Source of the DNA: JAGMCJ01 sp046761005
Lineage (GTDB): Archaea; Thermoplasmatota; Thermoplasmata; RBG-16-68-12; JAGMCJ01
Assembly: GCA_046761005.1 (NCBI GenBank)
Contig: JBHIFI010000020.1
Location: 1 to 32,723 of the forward strand
Length of the DNA: 32,723 nucleotides
Reading direction: 5' to 3'
The notes below the pieces were generated by a model. That model made no database searches, was not told the origin of the DNA, and saw nothing but the letters and a program-made list of their open reading frames with translations. Position 1 is the stretch's first letter. The number at the start of each line of letters is the position of its first letter. Made by a program: the position numbers and the translations under genes. Below, piece by piece: positions 15,642 to 23,604 of this stretch.

Positions 15642-18600
15642 ATGGTCGAGAGAGCGAGAATCGGAATAAAAGTGGTAGACTCACTCATCGAGGGAGGGAT
15701 ACCACGAAAAACGTCGGTGGCAGTGCAAGGACCATCGGGAAATGAGAAATACGACCTTGCTCTCAGTTTTGTAAAAGAGGGAATTCGAAAGGGAGAAGCA
15801 GTAATTGTTGCCCTCTCTTCAATCTCACCGGAAGAATTCAAGAGGGGAATGAAGGCCATAGGAATCGACACTGAGCCCCTTGAGAAGGAAAGAATGCTCA
15901 GGATAATTGACTGGTACTCTCACAAAGAGAAGCCGATAATGGATATAGAGGAAGACAACGGCATTCTTCGGTGCTCGGTCGACCTCATAAACGTTGGAAT
16001 AGCATTCAGTCGAGCCATAGCCGAGTTGGAGGAAAGTCCCAATAAGAGGGCGGTCGTGGAGATTCTCTCTCCAGCACTGAATGAATACGATCTTCAAAAG
16101 GTCTATGGATTTGCCCAAAGTACCAAGGCAAAACTGGAGAGAATCGGCTTCACTTCTCTTTTCCTAGTGGAGAAGGAAATGCACGACAGCGTCACTCTTT
16201 CCACGCTACTGCAGCCATTCGACGGAGTGATTGACATCGAGCGGACCCGCGAAGGAGACAAGATAGTGAGAAAGGTTGGGGCGCTTTCGATGAAGAACAC
16301 GAAAGTGGATTCGAACTACGTTCCTCTGACCGTAGGCGATTCTGGAATAAAGAGTGATGAGGGGGAGGGAGAGGACGAAACGATTCCCAAGAAAATCGAG
16401 GATGTCTCTGATTCCAAGGATGTGCAGCTTTGGTATGACCTTGGCACCAAGCTGCTTCTCAAGGGTGATTCTGAGAGGGCTCTCAAATGCTTTGATAAGG
16501 TATTGAGCTTAGATTCGTCCCATGTCGGGGCGTGGTCTTCCAAAGCGAATGCTCTCAAGGACCTTGGAAGAATGGATGAGGCAACGAAATGTTATGAGAG
16601 AGCGCTCGAATCTTCCAAAAAGACTCAAGAAAAGCCTGAGAGGCCTAAGGCCGAGGCCGAGGAGCCTTCCAGAAAGTGCTCCTATTGCTCAGAAACGATC
16701 CCTAGCCGGTTGAAATTCTGCGATAACTGTGGAATGAGCGAGTTGACTGCCAAAGTTGCCGGAATGGATGTCAACCGGATAATGAGAGTCTGCGACGTGA
16801 AGTTGGGCAGAAACCCTGAGGATGTTGACGCTCTCTTTGTCAAGGGGGCAACATATGAGAAGATTGGCAATCACGAGCGGGCGATACAGGTTCTCAACGA
16901 ACTCACCCATTTGGACCCACGATATCCAGGTGTATGGATACTGAAAGCAAAGATATACGCCAGATTGGGTGACGTGAAGAACGCAGCCAAGTGCAGAGAG
17001 ATGGCTTTATCGTCCTTCGAGGAACAAGGAGAGAGAGAATACCAGTATGAGTGTCCAGTGTGCGGTCAAGGGGTTCCTAAGGATGCAGATGTGTGTGACC
17101 ACTGCGGTGCTCGCTTCGAGGTCGCTCCAGTTGAAGTCGAATCGACCGAGGAGCCAGCCGAAAGGGTGAAACCTCGAAGACCCAAGCGGGAAGACGAAAG
17201 GGAAAGATTGAGGCGGGAGATAGCTGGTCTAAGGTCCAGAAAACCCAAATTGGCTCCGAGAACTAAGGACGTTCCTCAACAAAAAGAGCCCGCAACACCA
17301 GCCGACCGCTTTGGTCTTACCAATGGTCTCGTCAGGAAGAGCTTGAGCTCAATCCCTGGACGCACGAATGGTTTAACGAATGGGAGAGCTCCGGGAAAGA
17401 CCAATGGTCTGACAAATGGGAGGGGGCGCACCAATGGGCTGGTAAACGGTCTTCGAGGAAGGGTCAACGGCCTCACAAATGGGCTGGTGAATGGGCGCGG
17501 AAGGGTCAACGGCCTCACATATGGGCTGGTGAATGGGCGCGGAAGGGTCAACGGATTTACTAATGGACTTGTGAACGGGTTTCGATCGATCAAGATGGGC
17601 CTCACAAACGGTGTTACAAACGGATTGGGTCTGACGAACGGATTGGGTTCGGGAAAATTTGCCAGAGAGACAAAGAGATACAAGTGGAAGGTCTTTCTTC
17701 CTCCTCTAGTTGCTGTCTTCCTCCTCACCGTTCCTCTGATAATGCCCACGACCATTCCTTCTGGTGCTCAAGGAAAGATAAGAATTGACGCCGCATTCTC
17801 CGATTGGGATGATGTCATCAGAACAGAAGTTAGGTCGGATCAGACAATAGACCCCAATATTGACATGACTGAGGTTTCCGTTGAAGATAATGATAACTAT
17901 CTCTCCTTCTTTATCCAAGTAAGAGGAAATATCCTTCAAGGAGATGTACAAGGCAGGATTGCAGACGTTTTTGATATCTTTCTAGACGTTGATCGTCGGT
18001 CAGATACGGGCTATGATATCGCGGGCATAGGAGCTGATTTCCTACTTCAGATAGCTGGGATCGAAGGTCGTGTGGACATCGCCAGAGTTAGCAGATTCGA
18101 TCCGTTCAGAAATCCGAGAGACTGGAACTCCTGGATAGTTTCTTCTTCTGTTTTTTCTGCCTGCAGTGGAGACTCCCTTGAAGCCCAAGTCTATTGGGAA
18201 ACGCTGGCTCCCGTTCCCAGTGCAGTGGATGCATATTTCCACTCCAAGAGCTGGATGGGAGATGAGGATTTCTCGGATTACATCGTGTCAAATTCCAAGG
18301 GAATACTGTCGGTGACTCAGAGAAGTCTAGTTACCACCGATGTCTTGACTGGAAACAATCAGCCTTTACTCCAATTCGATATACAAGCTTTGGAGAGGGA
18401 TATCACTCTTGAGCGGTTCACAATAGAGGTGAGAGGAACCGCTCAGCCTTCTGACATCAGTTACCTGAAACTTGTGGATGAGTCCGGAACGCCCCTCGAA
18501 CAAAAGATATTCTTGGGTGTCCCGGTTTCCTTCACACACGAACGATTTATTGAAGAGGGGACCTCTGTTCGATTCGTCGTCTTGGCGGATATTGGAGCCT

Positions 18601-20768
18601 CGAACAGCGGCCACACAATCGGTGCTAGGATTTCCGACAGAAACGAGATTTATTGCGAGAACGGAACTGTTTCACTTACGACTGTTGCTTCAGATAGAGA
18701 CCTTGGCTACGTGGGCACTCTCCCGACCTTACCTATAGCCGATGGCGCTTTCGTGGAATGGACAAATCCAATCCTGGACCAGCTTGGAGAAGAATCCACT
18801 TCGGGAAACTGCAACATCGACATAATGGCACTTTCCTTCTTTGCCTGGGACTCCGATGCATTTTTCTTCCTAAAAGTCGAAGCAAGAATCTTTGAGGGAA
18901 GACCCGTGATGGTGAGAAATCCCTTCATTCCTTTGGAGGTTCCCCGAGTTGTGGACAGCGATCTAGACAGTGTCCCTGATGATGTGGATGGACCGGGTGG
19001 AAGCGGAATCTATAGATTTGATTTCGATAACGATGGTGTTCCCGACCTACAGGAAAACAACGACGTTGATGGAGATGGGATAATTGATTATGCTCTCGGT
19101 CCGGATATGTGGTTGAACACAACCATACCTGTAAGCTATCCTCCGCAATACGCAAATCAGTCAGTGGCTAGATACATAGGTCCAGTGGAACTTCCCCCTG
19201 AATATGGATATGACATCGCGAGAATCTACATAGATTCAGATAATTCGACTCTCACTGGACATCCTCGCATGGGTATTGGATCCGACTATCTTGTAGAAGT
19301 AGTGGGAATCTCCAACGAGGTTGTATCAGCCAAGTTCATGGAATTTAGTGGTAGCTTTCCGGGTGAGTGGAAATGGGATGAAGTTAGTACACCAGAGGCA
19401 TTTGAGACACTCAATCAAATGGAACTCTCCGTTATCGATTCACCAGGGATCACCAATGCATCTGCTGTGGGTTTCGAAATAACGGATGCATTTCAGAACA
19501 TCGATGTGAATGACGATATGAGCAGAGGAACAAGGAACAGTTCAGAGGGTGGATGGCTATTCTCTTCGCCCGCCAAAAACGGAGGAACCAGGGCTAGCTA
19601 CCAGGTCGACACCTCTACGAGCTCCGAAGCAACAGCCTACTCCCACCAGAGAAAGCTCATTTATGATGGCACCTACTGGTGGGCCTTCTATTATAACGGA
19701 ACAGAAACAGTCTATGAATATAGCTCGGACGGACAGACATGGACCAACCCACCGGAGAAGGCGTTCAGTACGTCTGGGGTCAAATACGCATCACTTTGGT
19801 ACAATGATACTGGTTCTACAAAGGTTGTGTATGTAGTGGGAGATAATAGCACGGCTACATCTAGTGTGTACGTAAGGCGAGGAACGATTAGCGGCACAAC
19901 GATATCGTGGGGGACGGAGTATACGGTGACTGTATGCCACCAGAATGGTCCTATGGCTGATAAGGTGGCCTTCATCTCACAAGACAGCCAAGGATACCTC
20001 TGGATTATATCCAACAATAGACCCTCTGCGGGTAGTAACTATAACATTGCTGGGGTCAGATCCACTAACGTCGACGACGTGTCTTCCTGGGGTACATACA
20101 CGGACCTGCTTGCTGCCAACGCCGATACTGCCTATTTGTATGCTATCATTGTTCCCCTCTCTGGACAGGACATGTATGCCATATGGTACAATGAGGGCAA
20201 CTTAGAGGGTAAGAAGTACACGTCTGGTACCGGTTGGGGTTCAGTAACCTCCATTGATACAACGACATCAGGAGTTACAAACAAGACCGTTTCTGCCGTC
20301 GTGGATTCCGCCTACAACATACATCTTGTCTACATAAACGAGACAGGAAGAGTAAACTATACGAAATATACAAACTCGTGGAGTTCTCCAACCGTCTTGG
20401 ATACAAACGCAAATAACGAATACGTAACCATCACGCTCGACAACTCAACGAATTATCTCTACCTCTTCTACATTAATTCTACACACCAGATAAAAGGTAA
20501 AGCATTAGACTTCCCTTCCTGGGTGGACATAACTGGCATCGAGGAGAACACCGATGAAAAGGACTGGCTCACCTCTGTCTACGAAGTCGACTCCGTACTC
20601 AAGATCTGTTGGGAGTGGACGAATGGGACGACATCTCCTTACCAGGTAAGGTTTGAGACCGGCATACCAGAGTTCGAAGACGTTATAGCCCCCGTCTTTT
20701 TTCTCGCAATTCTGGCGCTCATGGTCCGTCGTAAGAGGAGAGAAAGGAGGAGTGTCCCTCGGCAGTAA
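15642..20768 (+). CDS. Giant transmembrane protein: pseudo-KaiC, TPR and zinc ribbons inside; large ectodomain outside
   Basis: 1708 residues. Inside half: a degenerate KaiC-like domain (1-225; P-loop position GPSGNEKYD at 30-38 lacks Gly-Lys-Ser/Thr, and the catalytic Glu site reads ALSSISPEE), TPRs (about 260-330 and 390-463), zinc ribbons (about 346-364 and 470-490, each with two CxxC pairs) and an Asn-Gly-rich repeat (about 556-673). A membrane segment (682-704) follows basic residues. Outside half: CBM9-like strands (IRIDAAFSDWDD), an Asp-rich calcium region (near 1105-1150), a sialidase-like propeller region (about 1310-1665) and many N-x-S/T sequons. The tail GIPEFEDVIAP, a hydrophobic stretch and RRKRRERR resembles a PEF-CTERM-type sorting signal. 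It could carry signals across the membrane to the ATPases; the role is inferred. Confidence 0.8.
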   Translation: MVERARIGIKVVDSLIEGGIPRKTSVAVQGPSGNEKYDLALSFVKEGIRKGEAVIVALSSISPEEFKRGMKAIGIDTEPLEKERMLRIIDWYSHKEKPIMDIEEDNGILRCSVDLINVGIAFSRAIAELEESPNKRAVVEILSPALNEYDLQKVYGFAQSTKAKLERIGFTSLFLVEKEMHDSVTLSTLLQPFDGVIDIERTREGDKIVRKVGALSMKNTKVDSNYVPLTVGDSGIKSDEGEGEDETIPKKIEDVSDSKDVQLWYDLGTKLLLKGDSERALKCFDKVLSLDSSHVGAWSSKANALKDLGRMDEATKCYERALESSKKTQEKPERPKAEAEEPSRKCSYCSETIPSRLKFCDNCGMSELTAKVAGMDVNRIMRVCDVKLGRNPEDVDALFVKGATYEKIGNHERAIQVLNELTHLDPRYPGVWILKAKIYARLGDVKNAAKCREMALSSFEEQGEREYQYECPVCGQGVPKDADVCDHCGARFEVAPVEVESTEEPAERVKPRRPKREDERERLRREIAGLRSRKPKLAPRTKDVPQQKEPATPADRFGLTNGLVRKSLSSIPGRTNGLTNGRAPGKTNGLTNGRGRTNGLVNGLRGRVNGLTNGLVNGRGRVNGLTYGLVNGRGRVNGFTNGLVNGFRSIKMGLTNGVTNGLGLTNGLGSGKFARETKRYKWKVFLPPLVAVFLLTVPLIMPTTIPSGAQGKIRIDAAFSDWDDVIRTEVRSDQTIDPNIDMTEVSVEDNDNYLSFFIQVRGNILQGDVQGRIADVFDIFLDVDRRSDTGYDIAGIGADFLLQIAGIEGRVDIARVSRFDPFRNPRDWNSWIVSSSVFSACSGDSLEAQVYWETLAPVPSAVDAYFHSKSWMGDEDFSDYIVSNSKGILSVTQRSLVTTDVLTGNNQPLLQFDIQALERDITLERFTIEVRGTAQPSDISYLKLVDESGTPLEQKIFLGVPVSFTHERFIEEGTSVRFVVLADIGASNSGHTIGARISDRNEIYCENGTVSLTTVASDRDLGYVGTLPTLPIADGAFVEWTNPILDQLGEESTSGNCNIDIMALSFFAWDSDAFFFLKVEARIFEGRPVMVRNPFIPLEVPRVVDSDLDSVPDDVDGPGGSGIYRFDFDNDGVPDLQENNDVDGDGIIDYALGPDMWLNTTIPVSYPPQYANQSVARYIGPVELPPEYGYDIARIYIDSDNSTLTGHPRMGIGSDYLVEVVGISNEVVSAKFMEFSGSFPGEWKWDEVSTPEAFETLNQMELSVIDSPGITNASAVGFEITDAFQNIDVNDDMSRGTRNSSEGGWLFSSPAKNGGTRASYQVDTSTSSEATAYSHQRKLIYDGTYWWAFYYNGTETVYEYSSDGQTWTNPPEKAFSTSGVKYASLWYNDTGSTKVVYVVGDNSTATSSVYVRRGTISGTTISWGTEYTVTVCHQNGPMADKVAFISQDSQGYLWIISNNRPSAGSNYNIAGVRSTNVDDVSSWGTYTDLLAANADTAYLYAIIVPLSGQDMYAIWYNEGNLEGKKYTSGTGWGSVTSIDTTTSGVTNKTVSAVVDSAYNIHLVYINETGRVNYTKYTNSWSSPTVLDTNANNEYVTITLDNSTNYLYLFYINSTHQIKGKALDFPSWVDITGIEENTDEKDWLTSVYEVDSVLKICWEWTNGTTSPYQVRFETGIPEFEDVIAPVFFLAILALMVRRKRRERRSVPRQ
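17457..17582 (+). repeat. Three 42-bp tandem repeats coding for Asn-Gly motifs
   Basis: Units at 17457-17498, 17499-17540 and 17541-17582. The first two differ at one base; the third is diverged. Each codes for 14 residues of the form GRVNGLTNGLVNGR. They sit within a longer Asn-Gly-rich segment (about 17308-17660) just before the membrane segment of the giant protein. Near-identity at DNA level points to recent expansion by slippage or unequal recombination. Confidence 0.85.
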
Positions 20769-20986
20769 CAGCGCGAATCATGGGCTGCTTTGCACTCTCC
20801 TCGCCCTGACCCTTGCCGAGGGTTTGTTGGACATCGGGGTTGTCCTCCAATCATTGCACCACGTTACGTGGATTTCATGGGGGAACCATCGCGACGTCCG
20901 CTCCAGCTTGCATTGCAGGTCATTTTTCACTGCAACCTTCGGACTGGAGCGGGATTATATCTGCTTGGGTGACTAAAAGCTTTTGC
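20769..20986. other. Intergenic region with three inverted repeats between convergent genes
   Basis: 218 bp without a convincing gene. It holds ACCCT-TGCCG-AGGGT (20809-20823), CCACG-TTA-CGTGG (20859-20871) and a larger nested stem: CCGCTCCAG (20898-20906) pairs with CTGGAGCGG (20944-20952), and inside it TTGCAG (20913-20918) pairs with CTGCAA (20929-20934), closing a T-rich loop. It could be a bidirectional terminator, a structured RNA, or a decayed sequence. Unlike other gaps in this window it is GC-rich and structured. Confidence 0.4.
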
Positions 20987-21871
20987 CTATCCATCGATAC
21001 TAATGAGAGTTATCTGGAAGTACAGCCACTGGTTGTAGAGTTCATCATCGGGGTTTGTGTATCCTTCCTGCGGAGGAACAGCGACGACATTCGTCTCACT
21101 GATTTTCATGCCTACTAGGGTCTTTCTGAAGCCTTCTATGACTGTCATATATCCGTCGGCCTGCCACTGTGGGTCTATCTCGTCTCTTCCGGTATAGACC
21201 TTCAGCGATTCTCCAGAATCCTTGACACTACCATCTGAAAGCCATAAGATGTAGTCGCACCTGATATAGTTCCCTTCCGCAACTTCATCGGTCTGAAGCT
21301 CGTATATCTGAACGGAAACTTCCACCGTATCGGTGACTTCACTGTCTCCCCTGGAGGTCGCTCTAACAGTTATTGAATACGTACCAGGAAGTACTGACGC
21401 ATCCACGTCCACTGTCAGAATGTTCAAAAGGATTGAACCTGGAGTCATTATTCTGGATTGATATTTGAGATGTGGGTTGATTCCCGAAGCAACGCCCTCA
21501 AAGGAGAAGTCTATCGTGTCTGCTACTTGAGCTTTGTTTCCAGCAAATATCATGAAACTCGTCGACCTACCTGGTTCAGTGTTGTGAGCTTCAAATTGCC
21601 CGTGTGTCCGTATTTCAATAGAATATGATGGGGAAGGTCCTCCTCCACCCTCTCCCCCTTCCCCGGAAAGATCAACGTACTGGGCAACAGTATAGCCCAC
21701 GAGGGCCAAGATTAGAATCGCGATTATCGAGATGGCCACCATCATTTCCTTTCCCTCAGAATACCACCTCCTACAGTAAGGACATTTCCAAGCCCTCTCT
21801 GGTACATCCTTTCCGCAGTAGTGGCACTCGGCCGTTCCCTCTTCGTGACCTAGTTTTCTTCTCTTTGCCAT
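20987..21871 (-). CDS. Membrane-anchored protein with zinc ribbon and extracellular FKBP-type prolyl isomerase domain
   Basis: 294 residues. A cytoplasmic zinc ribbon (C16, C19, C30, C33) is followed by a membrane helix (about 43-66), a Gly/Pro/Ser linker (68-82), a beta-sandwich domain of the NEW3/CARDB kind (about 88-180) and an FKBP-like C-terminal domain (about 195-294; motifs GNYIRCDYILWLSDGSVKDS, MTVIEGFRKTLVGM, VVAVPPQEGY). The FKBP part should face outside and help fold exported proteins. ATG 21871 is chosen over TTG 21898, with AGGA about 7 nt upstream. The zinc ribbon on the inside resembles those in the island proteins. Whether the active site is intact is uncertain. Confidence 0.75.
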   Translation of the reverse strand: MAKRRKLGHEEGTAECHYCGKDVPERAWKCPYCRRWYSEGKEMMVAISIIAILILALVGYTVAQYVDLSGEGGEGGGGPSPSYSIEIRTHGQFEAHNTEPGRSTSFMIFAGNKAQVADTIDFSFEGVASGINPHLKYQSRIMTPGSILLNILTVDVDASVLPGTYSITVRATSRGDSEVTDTVEVSVQIYELQTDEVAEGNYIRCDYILWLSDGSVKDSGESLKVYTGRDEIDPQWQADGYMTVIEGFRKTLVGMKISETNVVAVPPQEGYTNPDDELYNQWLYFQITLISIDG

Positions 21872-21983
21872 AGAGGTTCCTGATATCTGGCGGACCAATA
21901 ATAAAGCTTTTCCAAATTACGGAGAAAGCTGCTCGTCATGAGATGGCAGAACTCTTAACTCCCTAGTTGGTTAGTTTGTGGGG

Positions 21984-22202
21984 CTAGCAAGTCGAGTGTT
22001 TGAGCGCGCCAGTAGGACAGGCTTCCACGCATGCACAGCACTCAATACATTCATCGATGTTGGGTACCGTGGCCTTTCCATCAACAATCTCAAAACACTC
22101 AGTAGGGCAGGAATCCTGACATTCACCGTCGCCATCACAGAGATCATAATCGATGTCAATCTGACAACCAACGTCTTCGCTTTTCCAGCTCTTGACTACC
22201 AT
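21984..22202 (-). CDS. 2[4Fe-4S] ferredoxin
   Basis: 72 residues with two cluster motifs: CDGDGECQDSCP and CIECCACVEACP, plus the typical PTGAL ending of a bacterial-type ferredoxin. It should carry electrons in the cytoplasm. The first motif has the longer CxxxxxCxxxCP spacing, so it is less regular than the second; which Cys residues bind the first cluster should be checked. ATG 22202 is preferred because GGAGG lies 8 nt upstream; the frame is open further upstream. It is monocistronic, divergent from the HisA-like gene. Confidence 0.88.
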   Translation of the reverse strand: MVVKSWKSEDVGCQIDIDYDLCDGDGECQDSCPTECFEIVDGKATVPNIDECIECCACVEACPTGALKHSTC

Positions 22203-22239
22203 CGTCTTGCCTCCGGGAAAACGGAATAAGCAAGATTGC

Positions 22240-22247
22240 TTTATATG
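22240..22247 (+). promoter_or_regulatory. TATA box of the HisA-like/DUF2240 operon
   Basis: TTTATATG lies about 38 bp before ATG 22281, which has no ribosome-binding site. Transcription would start about 10 nt before the ATG, giving a nearly leaderless mRNA. Confidence 0.5.
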
Positions 22248-22280
22248 AATTTCCATTCTCGAAATGTTTAATATCGCTCA

Positions 22281-22937
22281 ATGGATGTCAATTCAGTGGG
22301 TGTCATGCAGATCGTCCCAAGGGTCTCCGTCTATGGGAATCGTGTGGTTCTCTCTACAAGTAATGGCTACAAGCGTACGATGACAGATCCGATGTCCCTG
22401 ATTCGGAGATCACACGAGACATACGGGACGGTTGTCTTGGAGGATGTCGGTGCCATATTTGGCGGTATACCTCATCTTGACCTCTTGAGAAAGGTAGAGA
22501 AGTTGGCTGTATGGGTTGACAGCGGAATAAGATTCTCCGAGAACGTTATGGACGTCCTCGTGGCGGGAGGTGGCAAAGCAGTGGTTGGAAGTAAGACACT
22601 TCATAGCTTCAGTGAGCTTGAGAAGGCATTGAAACTAACGGAGAACGTCATATTCCAAATCGATTACTGTAATCGAATTCTGGGGAATATTGCAGTGCAA
22701 TTCCAGACGGTTTCCAAGGCTTTCGAAAGAGCCAAGAAAGCAGGTGTTGAAACATTCATATTCATGGACAATCACTGTTCTCCTTCTCCTCTCGAGGAGG
22801 CAAGAACTCTTTCCTCTGATGAGATTCTAGAGGAGCTCTATGTAGGCATTCTTTCAAAGGAACAAGTGGAGGAAACCAAAGACCTTGAAATGAAGGGAGC
22901 CATAGTTGAAGCATTGGAGGTGATCCCTGATGAATGA
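22281..22937 (+). CDS. HisA/HisF-superfamily TIM-barrel-like protein
   Basis: 218 residues. The first 130 follow the HisA pattern: VPRVSVYGNRVVLS at the N-terminus, VVLEDVGAIFGGIPHLDLLRKV (the HisA element normally reading DLDAI...G), VWVDSGIRFSENV and AGGGKAVVGSKTL, a phosphate-binding loop. At the first catalytic position, where HisA has Asp (IDL), this protein has Ser in VSV; the second Asp (VDSGIR) is kept. The C-terminal 85 residues diverge from HisA. It is therefore probably not the histidine-pathway isomerase, but may be an archaeal paralogue of unknown reaction. It overlaps the DUF2240 gene by 8 bp, so the two are probably linked functionally. Confidence 0.72.
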   Translation: MDVNSVGVMQIVPRVSVYGNRVVLSTSNGYKRTMTDPMSLIRRSHETYGTVVLEDVGAIFGGIPHLDLLRKVEKLAVWVDSGIRFSENVMDVLVAGGGKAVVGSKTLHSFSELEKALKLTENVIFQIDYCNRILGNIAVQFQTVSKAFERAKKAGVETFIFMDNHCSPSPLEEARTLSSDEILEELYVGILSKEQVEETKDLEMKGAIVEALEVIPDE

Positions 22938-23388
22938 GCTGAGACAGACCGTAGCGATGCTTTTTTCTCACAAAGGAAGACCCTCAATGACTGAAAGAGA
23001 CTTCATTCTCATGGCCTCAATGCATTTCAGATGGTTTCCTCCAAAGGATGCGCAGAAGCTTCTGGACCTGGCCGTTGAGATGAACCTCGTAACCCGCAAG
23101 GAGGGGGAAATCTCTCCCAATTTTGATCTGAAATCGGTGGAAATCCCGCTCGATTTCTCTCCAGGACCAGAGATATTGAGAACGAAACCCAAGGAGACCG
23201 ACCTATTCACGCAAATTTTGGAGAAAACGTCTAAAGAATCCCAAACTGACCAGAGGGAACTGATATCGAAAATAAACTCCACGCAATCTGATATGGACAT
23301 AACGATAGAAGTCGCAGCGATAATAGTCGGCCGGGAGCTGGGGGTGGATCTCTCCTCATTCTACCGAGCCGTCGAGGAGGGGCTTTAG
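22930..23388 (+). CDS. DUF2240 family protein
   Basis: 152 residues. The N-terminal half matches the euryarchaeal DUF2240 family (LRQTVAMLFSHKGRPSMTER, ASMHFRWFPPKDAQKLLDLA, and FDLKSVEIPLDFSP), likely with a winged-helix-like fold. The family has no known function. The ATG has a near-perfect GGAGGTGATC site and overlaps the HisA-like gene. Its 3' end overlaps the convergent small membrane protein gene by 4 bp. Confidence 0.82.
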   Translation: MNELRQTVAMLFSHKGRPSMTERDFILMASMHFRWFPPKDAQKLLDLAVEMNLVTRKEGEISPNFDLKSVEIPLDFSPGPEILRTKPKETDLFTQILEKTSKESQTDQRELISKINSTQSDMDITIEVAAIIVGRELGVDLSSFYRAVEEGL

Positions 23389-23603
23389 TCCTCGGATTCT
23401 GGTCCCTTCCTCAAGTAGTAGTACCGCTTGAAAAGAAGCTCAAAAGCAAAGAAGACGGGAAGGAAAACAACAGCGAGGCAGAGAAACTTTCCCACTTCAG
23501 CACCGAACTCTCCCGAAGACAGCTGAACATAGATCGTGTATCCTAGAATGGAAAAAATGACTATCAATGCTGCGAATAAGGCTATGACAATTGCGTTTTT
23601 CAA
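23385..23603 (-). CDS. Small two-helix membrane protein
   Basis: 72 residues with two hydrophobic helices (about 5-27 and 38-58) and a charged tail (YYYLRKGPESED). No family recognised. TTG 23603 is supported by GGAGGAT 5 nt upstream, and the gap to the upstream aMBF1 stop is 1 bp, so they form one transcript. Confidence 0.6.
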   Translation of the reverse strand: MKNAIVIALFAALIVIFSILGYTIYVQLSSGEFGAEVGKFLCLAVVFLPVFFAFELLFKRYYYLRKGPESED

Positions 23604-23604
23604 C

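Noticed and set aside
17457..17582. Possible CRISPR-like repeat array
   Set aside because: Units are directly tandem without spacers and lie in frame within a coding sequence.
17276..17755. 159-codon minus-strand open frame rich in Pro/Phe/Arg/Thr
   Set aside because: It is the antisense shadow of the Asn-Gly repeat tract of the giant protein; its repetitiveness comes from the 42-bp DNA repeats, and there is no start signal.
20752..21118. Three overlapping plus-strand open frames after the giant protein
   Set aside because: They overlap one another in different frames, have no ribosome-binding site, show no protein-like pattern, and the longest runs antisense into the FKBP gene.
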